NCBI GenBank assembly: GCA_030843315.1
Contig: JAUUPT010000050.1
Coordinates: 1 to 26,975, forward strand
DNA from: Bacteroidaceae bacterium
GTDB taxonomy: Bacteria > Bacteroidota > Bacteroidia > Bacteroidales > Bacteroidaceae
Reading direction: 5' to 3'
DNA length: 26,975 nt
Shown here: positions 6,638-14,640 of the stretch, one piece after another
Numbering within the stretch: position 1 is the first letter of the stretch
How the letters are laid out: each line of letters opens with the position of its first letter
Made by a program: the position numbers and the translations under genes
Notes under the pieces: model-generated
The model's database searches: none
Seen by the model: only the letters and a program-made list of their open reading frames with translations
What the model was told of the DNA's origin: nothing

Positions 6638-7242
6638 TTGTTTTCGTCTTTCTTCTGCTGACTGTAATAGATTACCAGTTGGCCGAAGCCGGTGAACATG
6701 ATGAGCAGCCCGATGCAACCGAGGCTGAACTCTTCGGTGATGGCCCAGAGGAAGATGAACAGCCCGATGCCGACAAAGATGTTGTTGATGCCTTTGCTAC
6801 GGATATCGCTGTTGCCGGCCTCTTTGAAGAAGTTCTCGGGTAATTGCTGTCCGCTGGCAAGAGCTTGTTCCACCAGTCGATATTTTGCCTTCCGGTTCTT
6901 GTAGCGGAAGAAGAAGACGATAAAGACGATGAGTAGCGGCAAGCCGAAGACGAATACAATTGCTGTGACGGCGATAAGGGTATCAGAGGCTTGGTCGTCG
7001 AATTTGAATCCTACCCATTGCAGGCCGCTGTGGTGTTCTTCCTTCTTGGCGTCCGCCGGGTTTTCGTACGTCATCACGCTGAGGGTGTCGGTCACGGTCT
7101 TTCCGTTGATGACGGTATCGCAGAGCTCGATAACTCTTTTCTTGTTCCCCTGGCTGTCGTTTTCTGTTACGGTGCGGTTCTTGCCTTGTAGCAGCGTGCA
7201 GCACAGCATGGCAAGCATTAGTCCTAAAATGATACGTTTCAT
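6634..7242 (-). CDS. Signal-peptide membrane protein upstream of the ECF sigma factor (DUF6249-like)
   Basis: The 202-residue protein starts with a signal peptide (MKRIILGLMLAMLCCTLLQG). A soluble periplasmic segment follows to about residue 85, then a transmembrane segment at about 88-112 (AVTAIVFVFGLPLLIVFIVF) followed by a basic stretch (RYKNRKAKYR). A short cytoplasmic region with SGQQLPENFF comes next, then two more hydrophobic segments (about 152-190). The RYKNRKAKYRLVEQALASGQ pattern is one I associate with DUF6249 proteins of Bacteroidetes. It overlaps the ECF sigma start by 4 bases (ATGA), so translation is coupled. A sensor or regulator for the sigma factor is plausible from position only. 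Confidence 0.75.
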   Translation of the reverse strand: MKRIILGLMLAMLCCTLLQGKNRTVTENDSQGNKKRVIELCDTVINGKTVTDTLSVMTYENPADAKKEEHHSGLQWVGFKFDDQASDTLIAVTAIVFVFGLPLLIVFIVFFFRYKNRKAKYRLVEQALASGQQLPENFFKEAGNSDIRSKGINNIFVGIGLFIFLWAITEEFSLGCIGLLIMFTGFGQLVIYYSQQKKDENK

Positions 7243-7404
7243 AATCTATTGTTTTTTAAGTTTTGTTTCTTTGTCTGTTAGACGTAGCTTGGTCGGTATA
7301 AAGTTGCAAAGAGAAGAAATATTTTTGAAAAGAGGGCAATAAAATAAATGTTTTTTGGGCATGAAGAATCTTTCTCTGCCAGTTGATAAGAACTCTTTTT
7401 GTAC

Positions 7405-7412
7405 TACCTTTG
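7405..7412 (+). promoter_or_regulatory. -7 promoter box of the RsmF-like gene; decides the start codon
   Basis: TACCTTTG matches TAnnTTTG. TTG at 7383-7385, 19 bases upstream, can serve as the -33 element. Transcription should begin near 7419, which rules out an in-frame ATG at 7399 and supports the start at 7435. The rest of the 192-base gap to the divergent operon holds no gene. Confidence 0.65.
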
Positions 7413-7434
7413 CGGACGTAAAACAGTATCGAAC

Positions 7435-8874
7435 ATGGAATTACCCGTATCCTTTACCGACCGTACCCGTGCCCTGCTGGGCGATGACGAATATAATAAA
7501 CTGTCTGCTGCGCTGAACGAAGAACAGCCTGTCAGCATCCGCCTGAATGCGGACAAACTGAGATGTGTCAGCTCCCGGCAGCCCTCGGTTCCCTGGTCGT
7601 CTACCGGCTTCTACCTGGACCGCAGGCCGACGTTTACCTTCGACCCCCTGTTCCATGCCGGCTGCTACTATGTGCAAGAGGCCTCGTCCATGTTCGTAGA
7701 ACAGGCCTTGAAGCAACTCCTGACAGACGAACCGGTGGTGATGCTCGACCTCTGCGCCGCTCCCGGCGGTAAGTCCACGCACGCCCGCAGCGTGTTGCCC
7801 GCAGGCAGTCTGCTGGTGGCCAATGAAGTCATCCGCAACCGCTCGCAGATATTGGCGGAGAACCTGACGAAGTGGGGGCATCCCGGCGTAGTGGTCACCA
7901 ACAACGACCCTGCGGACTTCTCTTCTCTCGAAGCGTTCTTCGACGTGGTGCTGACGGACGTGCCCTGCTCCGGCGAAGGAATGTTCCGCAAAGATCCGGT
8001 GGCCGTCAGCGAGTGGAGCCCGGAGAATGTAGACATCTGCTGGCAGCGCCAACGGCGCATCATCTCGGACATCTGGCCTTGCCTGAAGCCCGGCGGCATA
8101 CTGATATATAGTACGTGTACCTATAATACGAAGGAAGATGAAGAAAACATCCGCTGGATGCGGGATGAACTGAGTGCGGAAGTGCTGCGCTTGGACGTTT
8201 CGGACAATTGGAATATCACCGGAAATCTGCTCCCCGGCGAGGGCTTCCCCGTCTACCGCTTCCTGCCGCACAAGACTACGGGCGAGGGCTTCTTCCTGGC
8301 TGCGCTTCGCAAGCCGGGGACAGAGACTGAAACTCCGTGGATGGGAACCGAAACCATCCGGGAGAAAGGTCGGAAATCTCAGGGAAAAGGGGCGAAGGCT
8401 CCCGCTATCTCCAAAGAACAACTGCTGTCCGTCAGTCGCTGGCTTTCGGCTTCGGAAGATTATGAGTGGCTGGTGGACGGCAACCGCGTCAGCGCCTTCC
8501 CCCGGGAATATGTTGCCGCGCTGGCTGCGCTGCGTTCGTCGCTTCGCATTGTGCAGGCGGGTGTGGAGGTGGCGGAGCTGAAAGGCAAGGACTGGATGCC
8601 TGCACACGGGCTTGCCGTGAGCACGGCGCTGCACCCCGATGCCTTTGCCCGCGAAGAAATAGGCTACGAACAGGCCATCGCTTACTTGCGTAAGGAGGCT
8701 GTTGTCCTACCTGCTGTCGCTCCCCGCGGGGTGGTACTGCTCACTTATAAGCTGATTCCCCTCGGCTTTGTCAAGAATATCGGCAATCGTGCCAATAACC
8801 TCTATCCGCAGGAATGGCGCATTCGTAGCGGGTATCTGCCGGGAGAAGTGCTGGAACTGGCTGCAATCTTATAA
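7435..8874 (+). CDS. rsmF: RsmF/NSUN-family rRNA (cytosine-C5) methyltransferase
   Basis: The protein is 479 residues from the start at 7435 (MELPVSFTDRTRALLGDD). It has the SAM-binding motif I DLCAAPGGKSTH (about 105-116), motif IV with DVPCSGEGMF (Cys178), and motif VI STCTYNTKEDEEN with the catalytic Cys228. This two-cysteine arrangement defines the NSUN/RsmB/RsmF m5C methyltransferases. The C-terminal third, ending in LIPLGFVKNIGNRANNLYPQEW, is the RNA-binding extension of RsmF-type enzymes. E. coli RsmF methylates one cytosine in 16S rRNA; the exact base here is inferred only. It stands alone, divergent from the sigma operon. Confidence 0.87.
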   Translation: MELPVSFTDRTRALLGDDEYNKLSAALNEEQPVSIRLNADKLRCVSSRQPSVPWSSTGFYLDRRPTFTFDPLFHAGCYYVQEASSMFVEQALKQLLTDEPVVMLDLCAAPGGKSTHARSVLPAGSLLVANEVIRNRSQILAENLTKWGHPGVVVTNNDPADFSSLEAFFDVVLTDVPCSGEGMFRKDPVAVSEWSPENVDICWQRQRRIISDIWPCLKPGGILIYSTCTYNTKEDEENIRWMRDELSAEVLRLDVSDNWNITGNLLPGEGFPVYRFLPHKTTGEGFFLAALRKPGTETETPWMGTETIREKGRKSQGKGAKAPAISKEQLLSVSRWLSASEDYEWLVDGNRVSAFPREYVAALAALRSSLRIVQAGVEVAELKGKDWMPAHGLAVSTALHPDAFAREEIGYEQAIAYLRKEAVVLPAVAPRGVVLLTYKLIPLGFVKNIGNRANNLYPQEWRIRSGYLPGEVLELAAIL

Positions 8875-8991
8875 TATTCAGACGGAAAGTACCGGAAATA
8901 AGTTTCATTTTATTTCTTCTTCGGTGCAGTATCTTACTTTCTGATGTATTTATCTATACAGAGAACTGTTTATAAACTAATACTATTGCTT

Positions 8992-10221
8992 ATGTTTAAG
9001 AAAACAATTGCTGTCCTAAGCCTGCTTAGCATCCTTGCAGCGTGCCAAAGCGAGGAGGATTCTTCGCCGCAACCCAAACCCCGTAAGGACATCACCCTTA
9101 CGCGTGCCGAACAGGAAATGACGGATCTGGGAACAGACTTCGCATTCCGCTTCTTCCGCCAGGTGTGCGAAACGGAAACGGCAAAGCCTAATTTGTTTGT
9201 TTCCCCTCTCAGCGCCTCGCTCTGCCTCTCGATGATTACCAACGGAGCGGCAGGCAATACCATGACCGAAATGAAGGATGTGCTGGGATTCTCCGATTAC
9301 TCGGTAGAGGACATGAACAGCTATAATCAGAAGTTGGTTTCGGCTCTGCTCGACCTCGATAATACCACCCGCCTGGGCATTGCCAATTCTATCTGGATAA
9401 AGCAGGGCTTCGGCGTTTACGATGATTTTGTGAATGTAAATAAGAAGATGTATGATGCCCGGGTGCAGGAACTCGACTTCGCTTCGTCCAATGCTAAAGA
9501 TATTATAAACAGCTGGTGTGCCGAGAAGACAAACAATTGTATTACAGAAGTCTTGAAGGAGATTCCTGAGAATGCGCGTCTTTATCTGCTGAATGCTCTT
9601 TATTTCAAGGGCATCTGGAAGAATCAGTTTAAGAAATCCAATACGGTTGCAGAGCCATTCAATAATCTGGATGGAAGTGAATCTACCGTACAGATGATGA
9701 ATATGTTCGAAGAACATTTCAATTATACGGAGAATGATTACTTCTCCATCGCAGAGTTTCCTTATGGCAACGAAGCTTTCAGCATGGTTGTGCTTCTGCC
9801 CGCCGAAGAAAAGTCGCTGGATGAGTGCCTGCCGCAGTTAACAAAAGGGCATTGGCAGGAATGGAGCGATAATATGCTGAGGGCGAATCTGAATGTCAAA
9901 CTTCCCCGGTTCAAACTGGAATATGATAAGGACTTGATAAAGGATATGAAAGCAATGGGGATGAAGGATGCTTTTGACAATGCTGATTTCTCTAAGATGT
10001 CCGATGCGGACTTGTGTGTAGGGCTGCTGAAACAATTTACTTATGTAAATGTCGATGAAGAAGGAACGGAAGCGGCGGCGGTTACTATCGGTGGAATGGA
10101 TTTGAGTGCCCCTGGTCCGGGTGTTGTCACGCCTTTCTATGTGAATCGTCCTTTTGCTTTCATGATAAAGGAGAAGAGCACGGGAACTATCCTCTTTATG
10201 GGTAAGGTTACCAAGCTGTAA
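8992..10221 (+). CDS. Serpin-family protease inhibitor, lipoprotein
   Basis: I choose the start at 8992, not the in-frame ATG at 8944. This gives a clean lipoprotein signal peptide (MFKKTIAVLSLLSILAAC) with the lipid-bearing Cys at residue 18, and 409 residues in total, a usual serpin length. Serpin hallmarks are NLFVSPLSASLCLSMITNGA, LYLLNALYFKGIWKNQF and the C-terminal NRPFAFMIKEKSTGTILFMG. The reactive-loop hinge reads EEGTEAAAVT, with the small residues needed for loop insertion, so it should be inhibitory rather than a non-inhibitory serpin. Counting 17 residues from the hinge puts the scissile bond near Leu-Ser/Ala, which would suit an elastase-like protease, but this count is uncertain because the loop seems a few residues longer than in antitrypsin. 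It is probably anchored in the outer membrane. Confidence 0.93.
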   Translation: MFKKTIAVLSLLSILAACQSEEDSSPQPKPRKDITLTRAEQEMTDLGTDFAFRFFRQVCETETAKPNLFVSPLSASLCLSMITNGAAGNTMTEMKDVLGFSDYSVEDMNSYNQKLVSALLDLDNTTRLGIANSIWIKQGFGVYDDFVNVNKKMYDARVQELDFASSNAKDIINSWCAEKTNNCITEVLKEIPENARLYLLNALYFKGIWKNQFKKSNTVAEPFNNLDGSESTVQMMNMFEEHFNYTENDYFSIAEFPYGNEAFSMVVLLPAEEKSLDECLPQLTKGHWQEWSDNMLRANLNVKLPRFKLEYDKDLIKDMKAMGMKDAFDNADFSKMSDADLCVGLLKQFTYVNVDEEGTEAAAVTIGGMDLSAPGPGVVTPFYVNRPFAFMIKEKSTGTILFMGKVTKL

Positions 10222-10240
10222 GTACAATATATTAAGGAAT

Positions 10241-10285
10241 AGAGAAAGGGACTGCTGGCCGTTTGGCAAGCAGTCCCTTTTCTCT
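10241..10285. terminator. Bidirectional terminator between the serpin gene and the efflux operon
   Basis: AGAGAAAGGGACTGC (10241-10255) pairs with 10270-10285 with one bulged T. The right arm ends in a T-rich run and the left arm begins A-rich, so it can end both the serpin transcript (+) and the efflux operon (-), which converge here. Confidence 0.8.
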
Positions 10286-10286
10286 T

Positions 10287-11513
10287 CTATAATTGGCTCT
10301 TGTATATCTGCGCCATTGCCTTCTGATACTGGTTCTCCAGTTGCAGAAGGTTTGCTTTACTCTGATACACCACCGATATTTCTACGAAATACTCTATCAT
10401 GCTGATCTGTCCGCCCATAAGCGCCTGCTTCAGCAGGGCGAGGTCTTGCTGCTGCTGGAAGGTTCGCTGGTACTCTTCCATAGAAGCGTGCAGGTTGCGC
10501 GCTTCTTCGTAGAGCTGCCACAGGGTGGAACTGGCTTGCAGGGCGGCATTTTCTTTCTGATAATCTATGTTGAGTGCTTGTGTCTTGGCAATCTTTACTT
10601 TATTGCGGTTTTCGAATATCGGGAAGGAGAAGCCTACCACTACACCGTTCAGCGGATGGCCGGACTCTGTATTGCGGCGGTAGCCCAGTTCCAATTTGGG
10701 CAACCAGCCTTGCCGGCTTGCCGAGATTTGCTTTTGGGCGGCGGAGCTTGCGCCTTGCAGGGACTGCAAGGCGGGGTCGGAAGCCAGAAGTCCGTCCACC
10801 AACGGGCGGAAGTCTGTGGGCAGGGGAACTGCGGGATACTCCGTCAGGCCGAGTGCCCGGGCGGTGAGGGTGGCGCCGGGTAGGGGACGCCCTGCGGTGA
10901 GCGGCTGGTTGCCGTTGAGGGCAAGCAGTTCTTTCAGTTTGTTGCTTAGTGCGGTTTGGTTCAAGCGGGCTTCCGTACGCACGTTCAGCAGTTCCAGGTT
11001 GATTTTGTTCGTCTCCAGCGCATTGGCATCCCCCGTCTCCATGCGCTTGGTGTACATGGCGGAGAGCTCTTCGGCATTCTTCAGCCGCTCGTCGAGCAAG
11101 GTCTGCTGGCGTTGCAGCATGATGATGTCCAGGCACACTTCCTTTGCCTGGAGCAGTATCTGCTGGCGGAAGGCGGTGGCTTGTGCATCGAGCGCACTGG
11201 TCTTGAGGCGGTTCATCTGTCCCCGCGTGGCATAGAGGGTGGGGAAGTCGAAGCTTTGCGAGATAACCAGTTCGCCCACCGTCTCGTCGCTGTTCTTTGA
11301 ATCCCACAGATGGGCGTAAGACAGGGTAGGGTCGGGCAGGTTATTGTCCGCCCGGTTCTCCAACTTCTGAGACGAAATGAGGTGGGAGTTGGCTTGCAGC
11401 TCCTTGTTGTTGGCTTCTATCTGTTGAAGCACGGCGTCGATGCCGCCGGTTTGTGCGCGCATCCCTACTAGGGTGAGGATGGCAGCGCCGAATATGATAA
11501 ATCGTTTATTCAT
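10287..11513 (-). CDS. TolC/CusC-like outer-membrane efflux protein
   Basis: The 408-residue protein has a signal peptide (MNKRFIIFGAAILTLVGMRAQ) and the two-repeat, long-helix pattern of the outer membrane efflux protein family. Examples are ANNKELQANSHLISSQKLEN, ADNNLPDPTLSYAHLWDSKN and GGQISMIEYFVEISVVYQSK. It should trimerise as the outer-membrane exit duct of the pump encoded just upstream. No lipobox is visible, unlike many CusC proteins, and it is slightly shorter than typical TolC. Its start overlaps the end of the RND gene by 8 bases, so it is the last gene of the efflux operon. Confidence 0.87.
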   Translation of the reverse strand: MNKRFIIFGAAILTLVGMRAQTGGIDAVLQQIEANNKELQANSHLISSQKLENRADNNLPDPTLSYAHLWDSKNSDETVGELVISQSFDFPTLYATRGQMNRLKTSALDAQATAFRQQILLQAKEVCLDIIMLQRQQTLLDERLKNAEELSAMYTKRMETGDANALETNKINLELLNVRTEARLNQTALSNKLKELLALNGNQPLTAGRPLPGATLTARALGLTEYPAVPLPTDFRPLVDGLLASDPALQSLQGASSAAQKQISASRQGWLPKLELGYRRNTESGHPLNGVVVGFSFPIFENRNKVKIAKTQALNIDYQKENAALQASSTLWQLYEEARNLHASMEEYQRTFQQQQDLALLKQALMGGQISMIEYFVEISVVYQSKANLLQLENQYQKAMAQIYKSQL

Positions 11514-14500
11514 TGTCTGACGTTTTAGGTTGTTTATTACGGTGCATCATCAGGTAAACAATCGGAATAATGAAACCGTTCAGGAACGTGGATGTTAAAA
11601 GTCCGCCCAGTATCACCTTTGCCATTGGGCTTTGTATCTCGTTGCCCGGCAGGTCGCCGCTCAGTGCAAGGGGGATAAGAGCCAGCGCACTGGACAGGGC
11701 GGTCATCAGAATCGGGTTTAGTCGGTCCAGCGAACCGCGGATGACGCTGTCATACACGCTGTAGCCCTCTTCGTGTTGCAGATGGTTGTAGTGGCTGATG
11801 AGCAACATTCCGTTTCGGGTGGCGATGCCGAACAGCGAGATAAAGCCGATGATAGCCGGAATACTCACTTCGCCCGTAGTAATGAGCAGGGCAAACACGC
11901 CGCCAATCAGTGCCAACGGCAGGTTGATGAGGATAATGGCGCTCTCCTTCACGCTACGGAACTCATGGTAGAGCAGCAGGAAGATGACGACGATGGACAT
12001 GAACGAAGTCAGTGCCAGTGTGCGGCTGGCTGCCTGCTCACTTTCGAACTGGCCGCCGTACTCTATATGATAGCCTTCCGGCAGCTTTATCTGCTTGTCC
12101 ACCCGGTCTTGTATGTCGTTCACCACGCTGCGCAAGTCGCGGTCTGCCACGTTGGCGGAAATTACAATCTTACGTTTCACATTCTCGCGGCTGATGGTAT
12201 TCGGGCCCATAGCGGAACGGATCTCTGCCACATAGTTCAGCGGAACTTTCTGCCCGTCGCCCGTATCAATCATCAGGTTACGTATTTTCTCCATTTCATC
12301 GCGAAGGTCGTCTTTGACGCGGACGGTGAGGTCGAAGCTCTTTCCCTTCTCGTAAACCTGTGAGACGGCTTCGCCTGCCAGGCATACGTTGACAAACTCC
12401 GAGAACTCCGGCAGCGAGATACCATACCTGGCAAGTATCTCCCGCTTGGGCGAGATGATGAGCTGCGGGCGTTCTATCTGCTGCTCCACATTCAAGTCGG
12501 CAATGCCGGGGATGCCCTGGATAGCACCTTTTATCTCGTTGCCCAGGGTGAACATACGGTTCAGGTCGTCGCCGAACAACTTGATGGCGATGTTTGCCTT
12601 CGTACCGCTGAGCATGGCGTCGATCCGGTGGCTGATGGGTTGTCCTATCTCGACGTTGGCGCCTACGATGGTGCCCAGCTTCTGACGTACATCGGCAACG
12701 AGTTCGCTGCGCGAGCGGTCTTTCAGCTCAAAGGGGGCTTCAATCTCGGAGACGTTCACGCCCAGGGCGTGTTCGTCCAGTTCGGCGCGTCCCGTCTTGC
12801 GGGCTACGGTCTGTATCTCGGGGATGGAGAGCAGCAACTCTTCGGCGCGATGCCCCATCTTATCGCTTTCTTCGAGCGAGATACCCGGCAACGAAGAGAT
12901 ATTGATGGTGAACGAACCTTCGTTGAAAGGCGGCAGGAACGAACGGCCCAGAGTGAAGAAGCACACCAGCGCTACTACAAACAGACCGATAGTGCCGCCA
13001 AGCACACTCTTCTTATGCCCCAGGACGAAAGTCAGAGCGGTGCTGTACCATTGTTTCATTTTGCGGGCTACAAAAGAGTCGCCGGTGGCGTTCTTCTTTT
13101 CTTTAGTCTTTTCCTTTCCCAGCAAATAGGAGCAGAGCACCGGCGTCACCGTCAGCGCTACAATGGTAGAAGCCGCCAGCGCCACAATAAACGCAATACC
13201 CAGTGGTACTAGCATTCTACCCTCCATACCGCTCAGGAAGAACAGCGGCACAAAACTTACCACAATAATTAATGTGGAATTAAGGATAGGCATACGCACT
13301 TCTTTCGAAGCATTGAATACTACTTCCAGTATCGAAAGCCGTGCGTCTTCGGGTTTCTGCCGGTTCTCCCGCAGACGCTTATAAACATTCTCCACATCCA
13401 CAATGGCATCATCTACCAGCGAACCGATGGCGATGGCCAATCCGCCGAGGCTCATGGTGTTTATGGTAAAGCCCATGTAGTGCAGCGTCAGCAGGGATGC
13501 TATTAACGAAAGCGGCAGGGTGACCAGCGAAATGACGGTGGTACGTACATTTGCCAGGAACAGGAAGAGCACGATAACTACGAATATACCCCCCTCGAAC
13601 AGCGACTTCTGCACATTTCCGATGGAGCTTTCGATGAAGCGGCTTTGGCGGAAGATGTCCGTAGATACTTTTACGTCGGCGGGCAGGTTCTTTTGCAGGT
13701 CTTTGAGCGAGGCTTCCAGCTTGTCGGTCAGTTCCAACGTGCTGGTGGCGGGCTGCTTGGTGACGGTCATCAGTACGGCGGGTTTCCCGCGCTCCGAGGC
13801 AGTGCCCAGCTTGGGCAGCTTGGCGCCTATTCGGACATCGGCGATATCTTCCAGCAGGATGGGGGCGGAAGAAGGGCCGTTGCTGCGCACTACGGCTTTG
13901 GCTACCTGCTCTATCCGGTCGGTGGAGAGTACGCCGCGCACGATGTACTCGTTGCCATATTCATAGAGCACGCCGCCGTTGGCATTCAGGTTCATGTCGC
14001 GAGTGGCGTTCATTACTTCGCCCAGCGTCACGCCGTAGTGGCGCATACGCTCCGGGTCGAGCTGTACCTGGTACTCCTTGATGTCTCCGCCCAGCACGGC
14101 TACTTGTGCCACGCCGCCGGTAGAGAGCAATCGCGGACGTATCGTCCAGTCGGCGATGGTGCGCAGGTCCAGCATAGAGGTGGAGTCTGCAGTCAGTCCT
14201 ATAATCAGCATCTCGCCCAGGATAGACGATTGGGGGCCCAGCGTCGGTTTGCCTACGTTGGCGGGCAGCGATTCGCCGACTACCGCCAGCTTTTCGCTGA
14301 CAATCTGCCGTGCCAGATAGATGTCCGTGTCCCAGTCGAATTCAACCCAGACCACCGAGAAGCCGTTCGTAGAGGACGAACGAACGCGGCGTACTCCCGT
14401 CGCACCGTTTACGGCCGTTTCTACGGGAAAGGTGACAAGCTGTTCCACTTCCTCGGCTGCCATTCCGTTGGCTTCGGTCATGATGACCACCGTCGGCGCA

Positions 14501-14628
14501 TTGAGGTCGGGGAACACATCCACTTCCGTATGCATGGCAGTGTATGTACCGCCAATCAGCAACAGCACCGATGCTACCAGCACCAGGATGCGGTTGTGGA
14601 GAGAAAAATGTATTATCTTGTTTAACAT
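11506..14628 (-). CDS. CusA/CzcA-family heavy-metal efflux RND transporter
   Basis: The 1040-residue protein has the full RND layout: an N-terminal helix (HNRILVLVASVLLLIGGTY), a first periplasmic half, a block of helices, a second periplasmic half and a final block of helices. The opening VDVFPDLNAPTVVIMTEANG and WVEFDWDTDIYLARQIV are typical of the heavy-metal subgroup. In TM4 I see GGLAIAIGSLVDD with Asp406, Asp407 and Glu413, which match the proton-relay charges of CusA. The pattern there is closer to copper/silver pumps than to the DFG type of zinc pumps. However, the methionine at CusA position 672 is not conserved by my alignment (RIDAMLSG), so metal specificity stays open. It follows the fusion protein by 12 bases. 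Confidence 0.92.
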   Translation of the reverse strand: MLNKIIHFSLHNRILVLVASVLLLIGGTYTAMHTEVDVFPDLNAPTVVIMTEANGMAAEEVEQLVTFPVETAVNGATGVRRVRSSSTNGFSVVWVEFDWDTDIYLARQIVSEKLAVVGESLPANVGKPTLGPQSSILGEMLIIGLTADSTSMLDLRTIADWTIRPRLLSTGGVAQVAVLGGDIKEYQVQLDPERMRHYGVTLGEVMNATRDMNLNANGGVLYEYGNEYIVRGVLSTDRIEQVAKAVVRSNGPSSAPILLEDIADVRIGAKLPKLGTASERGKPAVLMTVTKQPATSTLELTDKLEASLKDLQKNLPADVKVSTDIFRQSRFIESSIGNVQKSLFEGGIFVVIVLFLFLANVRTTVISLVTLPLSLIASLLTLHYMGFTINTMSLGGLAIAIGSLVDDAIVDVENVYKRLRENRQKPEDARLSILEVVFNASKEVRMPILNSTLIIVVSFVPLFFLSGMEGRMLVPLGIAFIVALAASTIVALTVTPVLCSYLLGKEKTKEKKNATGDSFVARKMKQWYSTALTFVLGHKKSVLGGTIGLFVVALVCFFTLGRSFLPPFNEGSFTINISSLPGISLEESDKMGHRAEELLLSIPEIQTVARKTGRAELDEHALGVNVSEIEAPFELKDRSRSELVADVRQKLGTIVGANVEIGQPISHRIDAMLSGTKANIAIKLFGDDLNRMFTLGNEIKGAIQGIPGIADLNVEQQIERPQLIISPKREILARYGISLPEFSEFVNVCLAGEAVSQVYEKGKSFDLTVRVKDDLRDEMEKIRNLMIDTGDGQKVPLNYVAEIRSAMGPNTISRENVKRKIVISANVADRDLRSVVNDIQDRVDKQIKLPEGYHIEYGGQFESEQAASRTLALTSFMSIVVIFLLLYHEFRSVKESAIILINLPLALIGGVFALLITTGEVSIPAIIGFISLFGIATRNGMLLISHYNHLQHEEGYSVYDSVIRGSLDRLNPILMTALSSALALIPLALSGDLPGNEIQSPMAKVILGGLLTSTFLNGFIIPIVYLMMHRNKQPKTSDNE

Positions 14629-14640
14629 GTAATTCAGTGA

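Noticed and set aside
6092..6718. Longer start for the ECF sigma factor at 6718
   Set aside because: The extra 27 residues lie inside the upstream gene in another frame and do not look like sigma sequence; the ATGA junction at 6637 is the better start.
8895..8916. Weak hairpin after the RsmF-like gene as a terminator
   Set aside because: Only a 7-bp AT-rich stem without a convincing T run; too weak to call.
8944..8991. Upstream ATG for the serpin
   Set aside because: It would put 16 extra residues before a perfect lipoprotein signal peptide, which would spoil the signal.
11506..14628. Multidrug (AcrB-type) RND pump
   Set aside because: The TM4 charge pattern, the N-terminal signature and the His-rich fusion protein place it in the heavy-metal subgroup.
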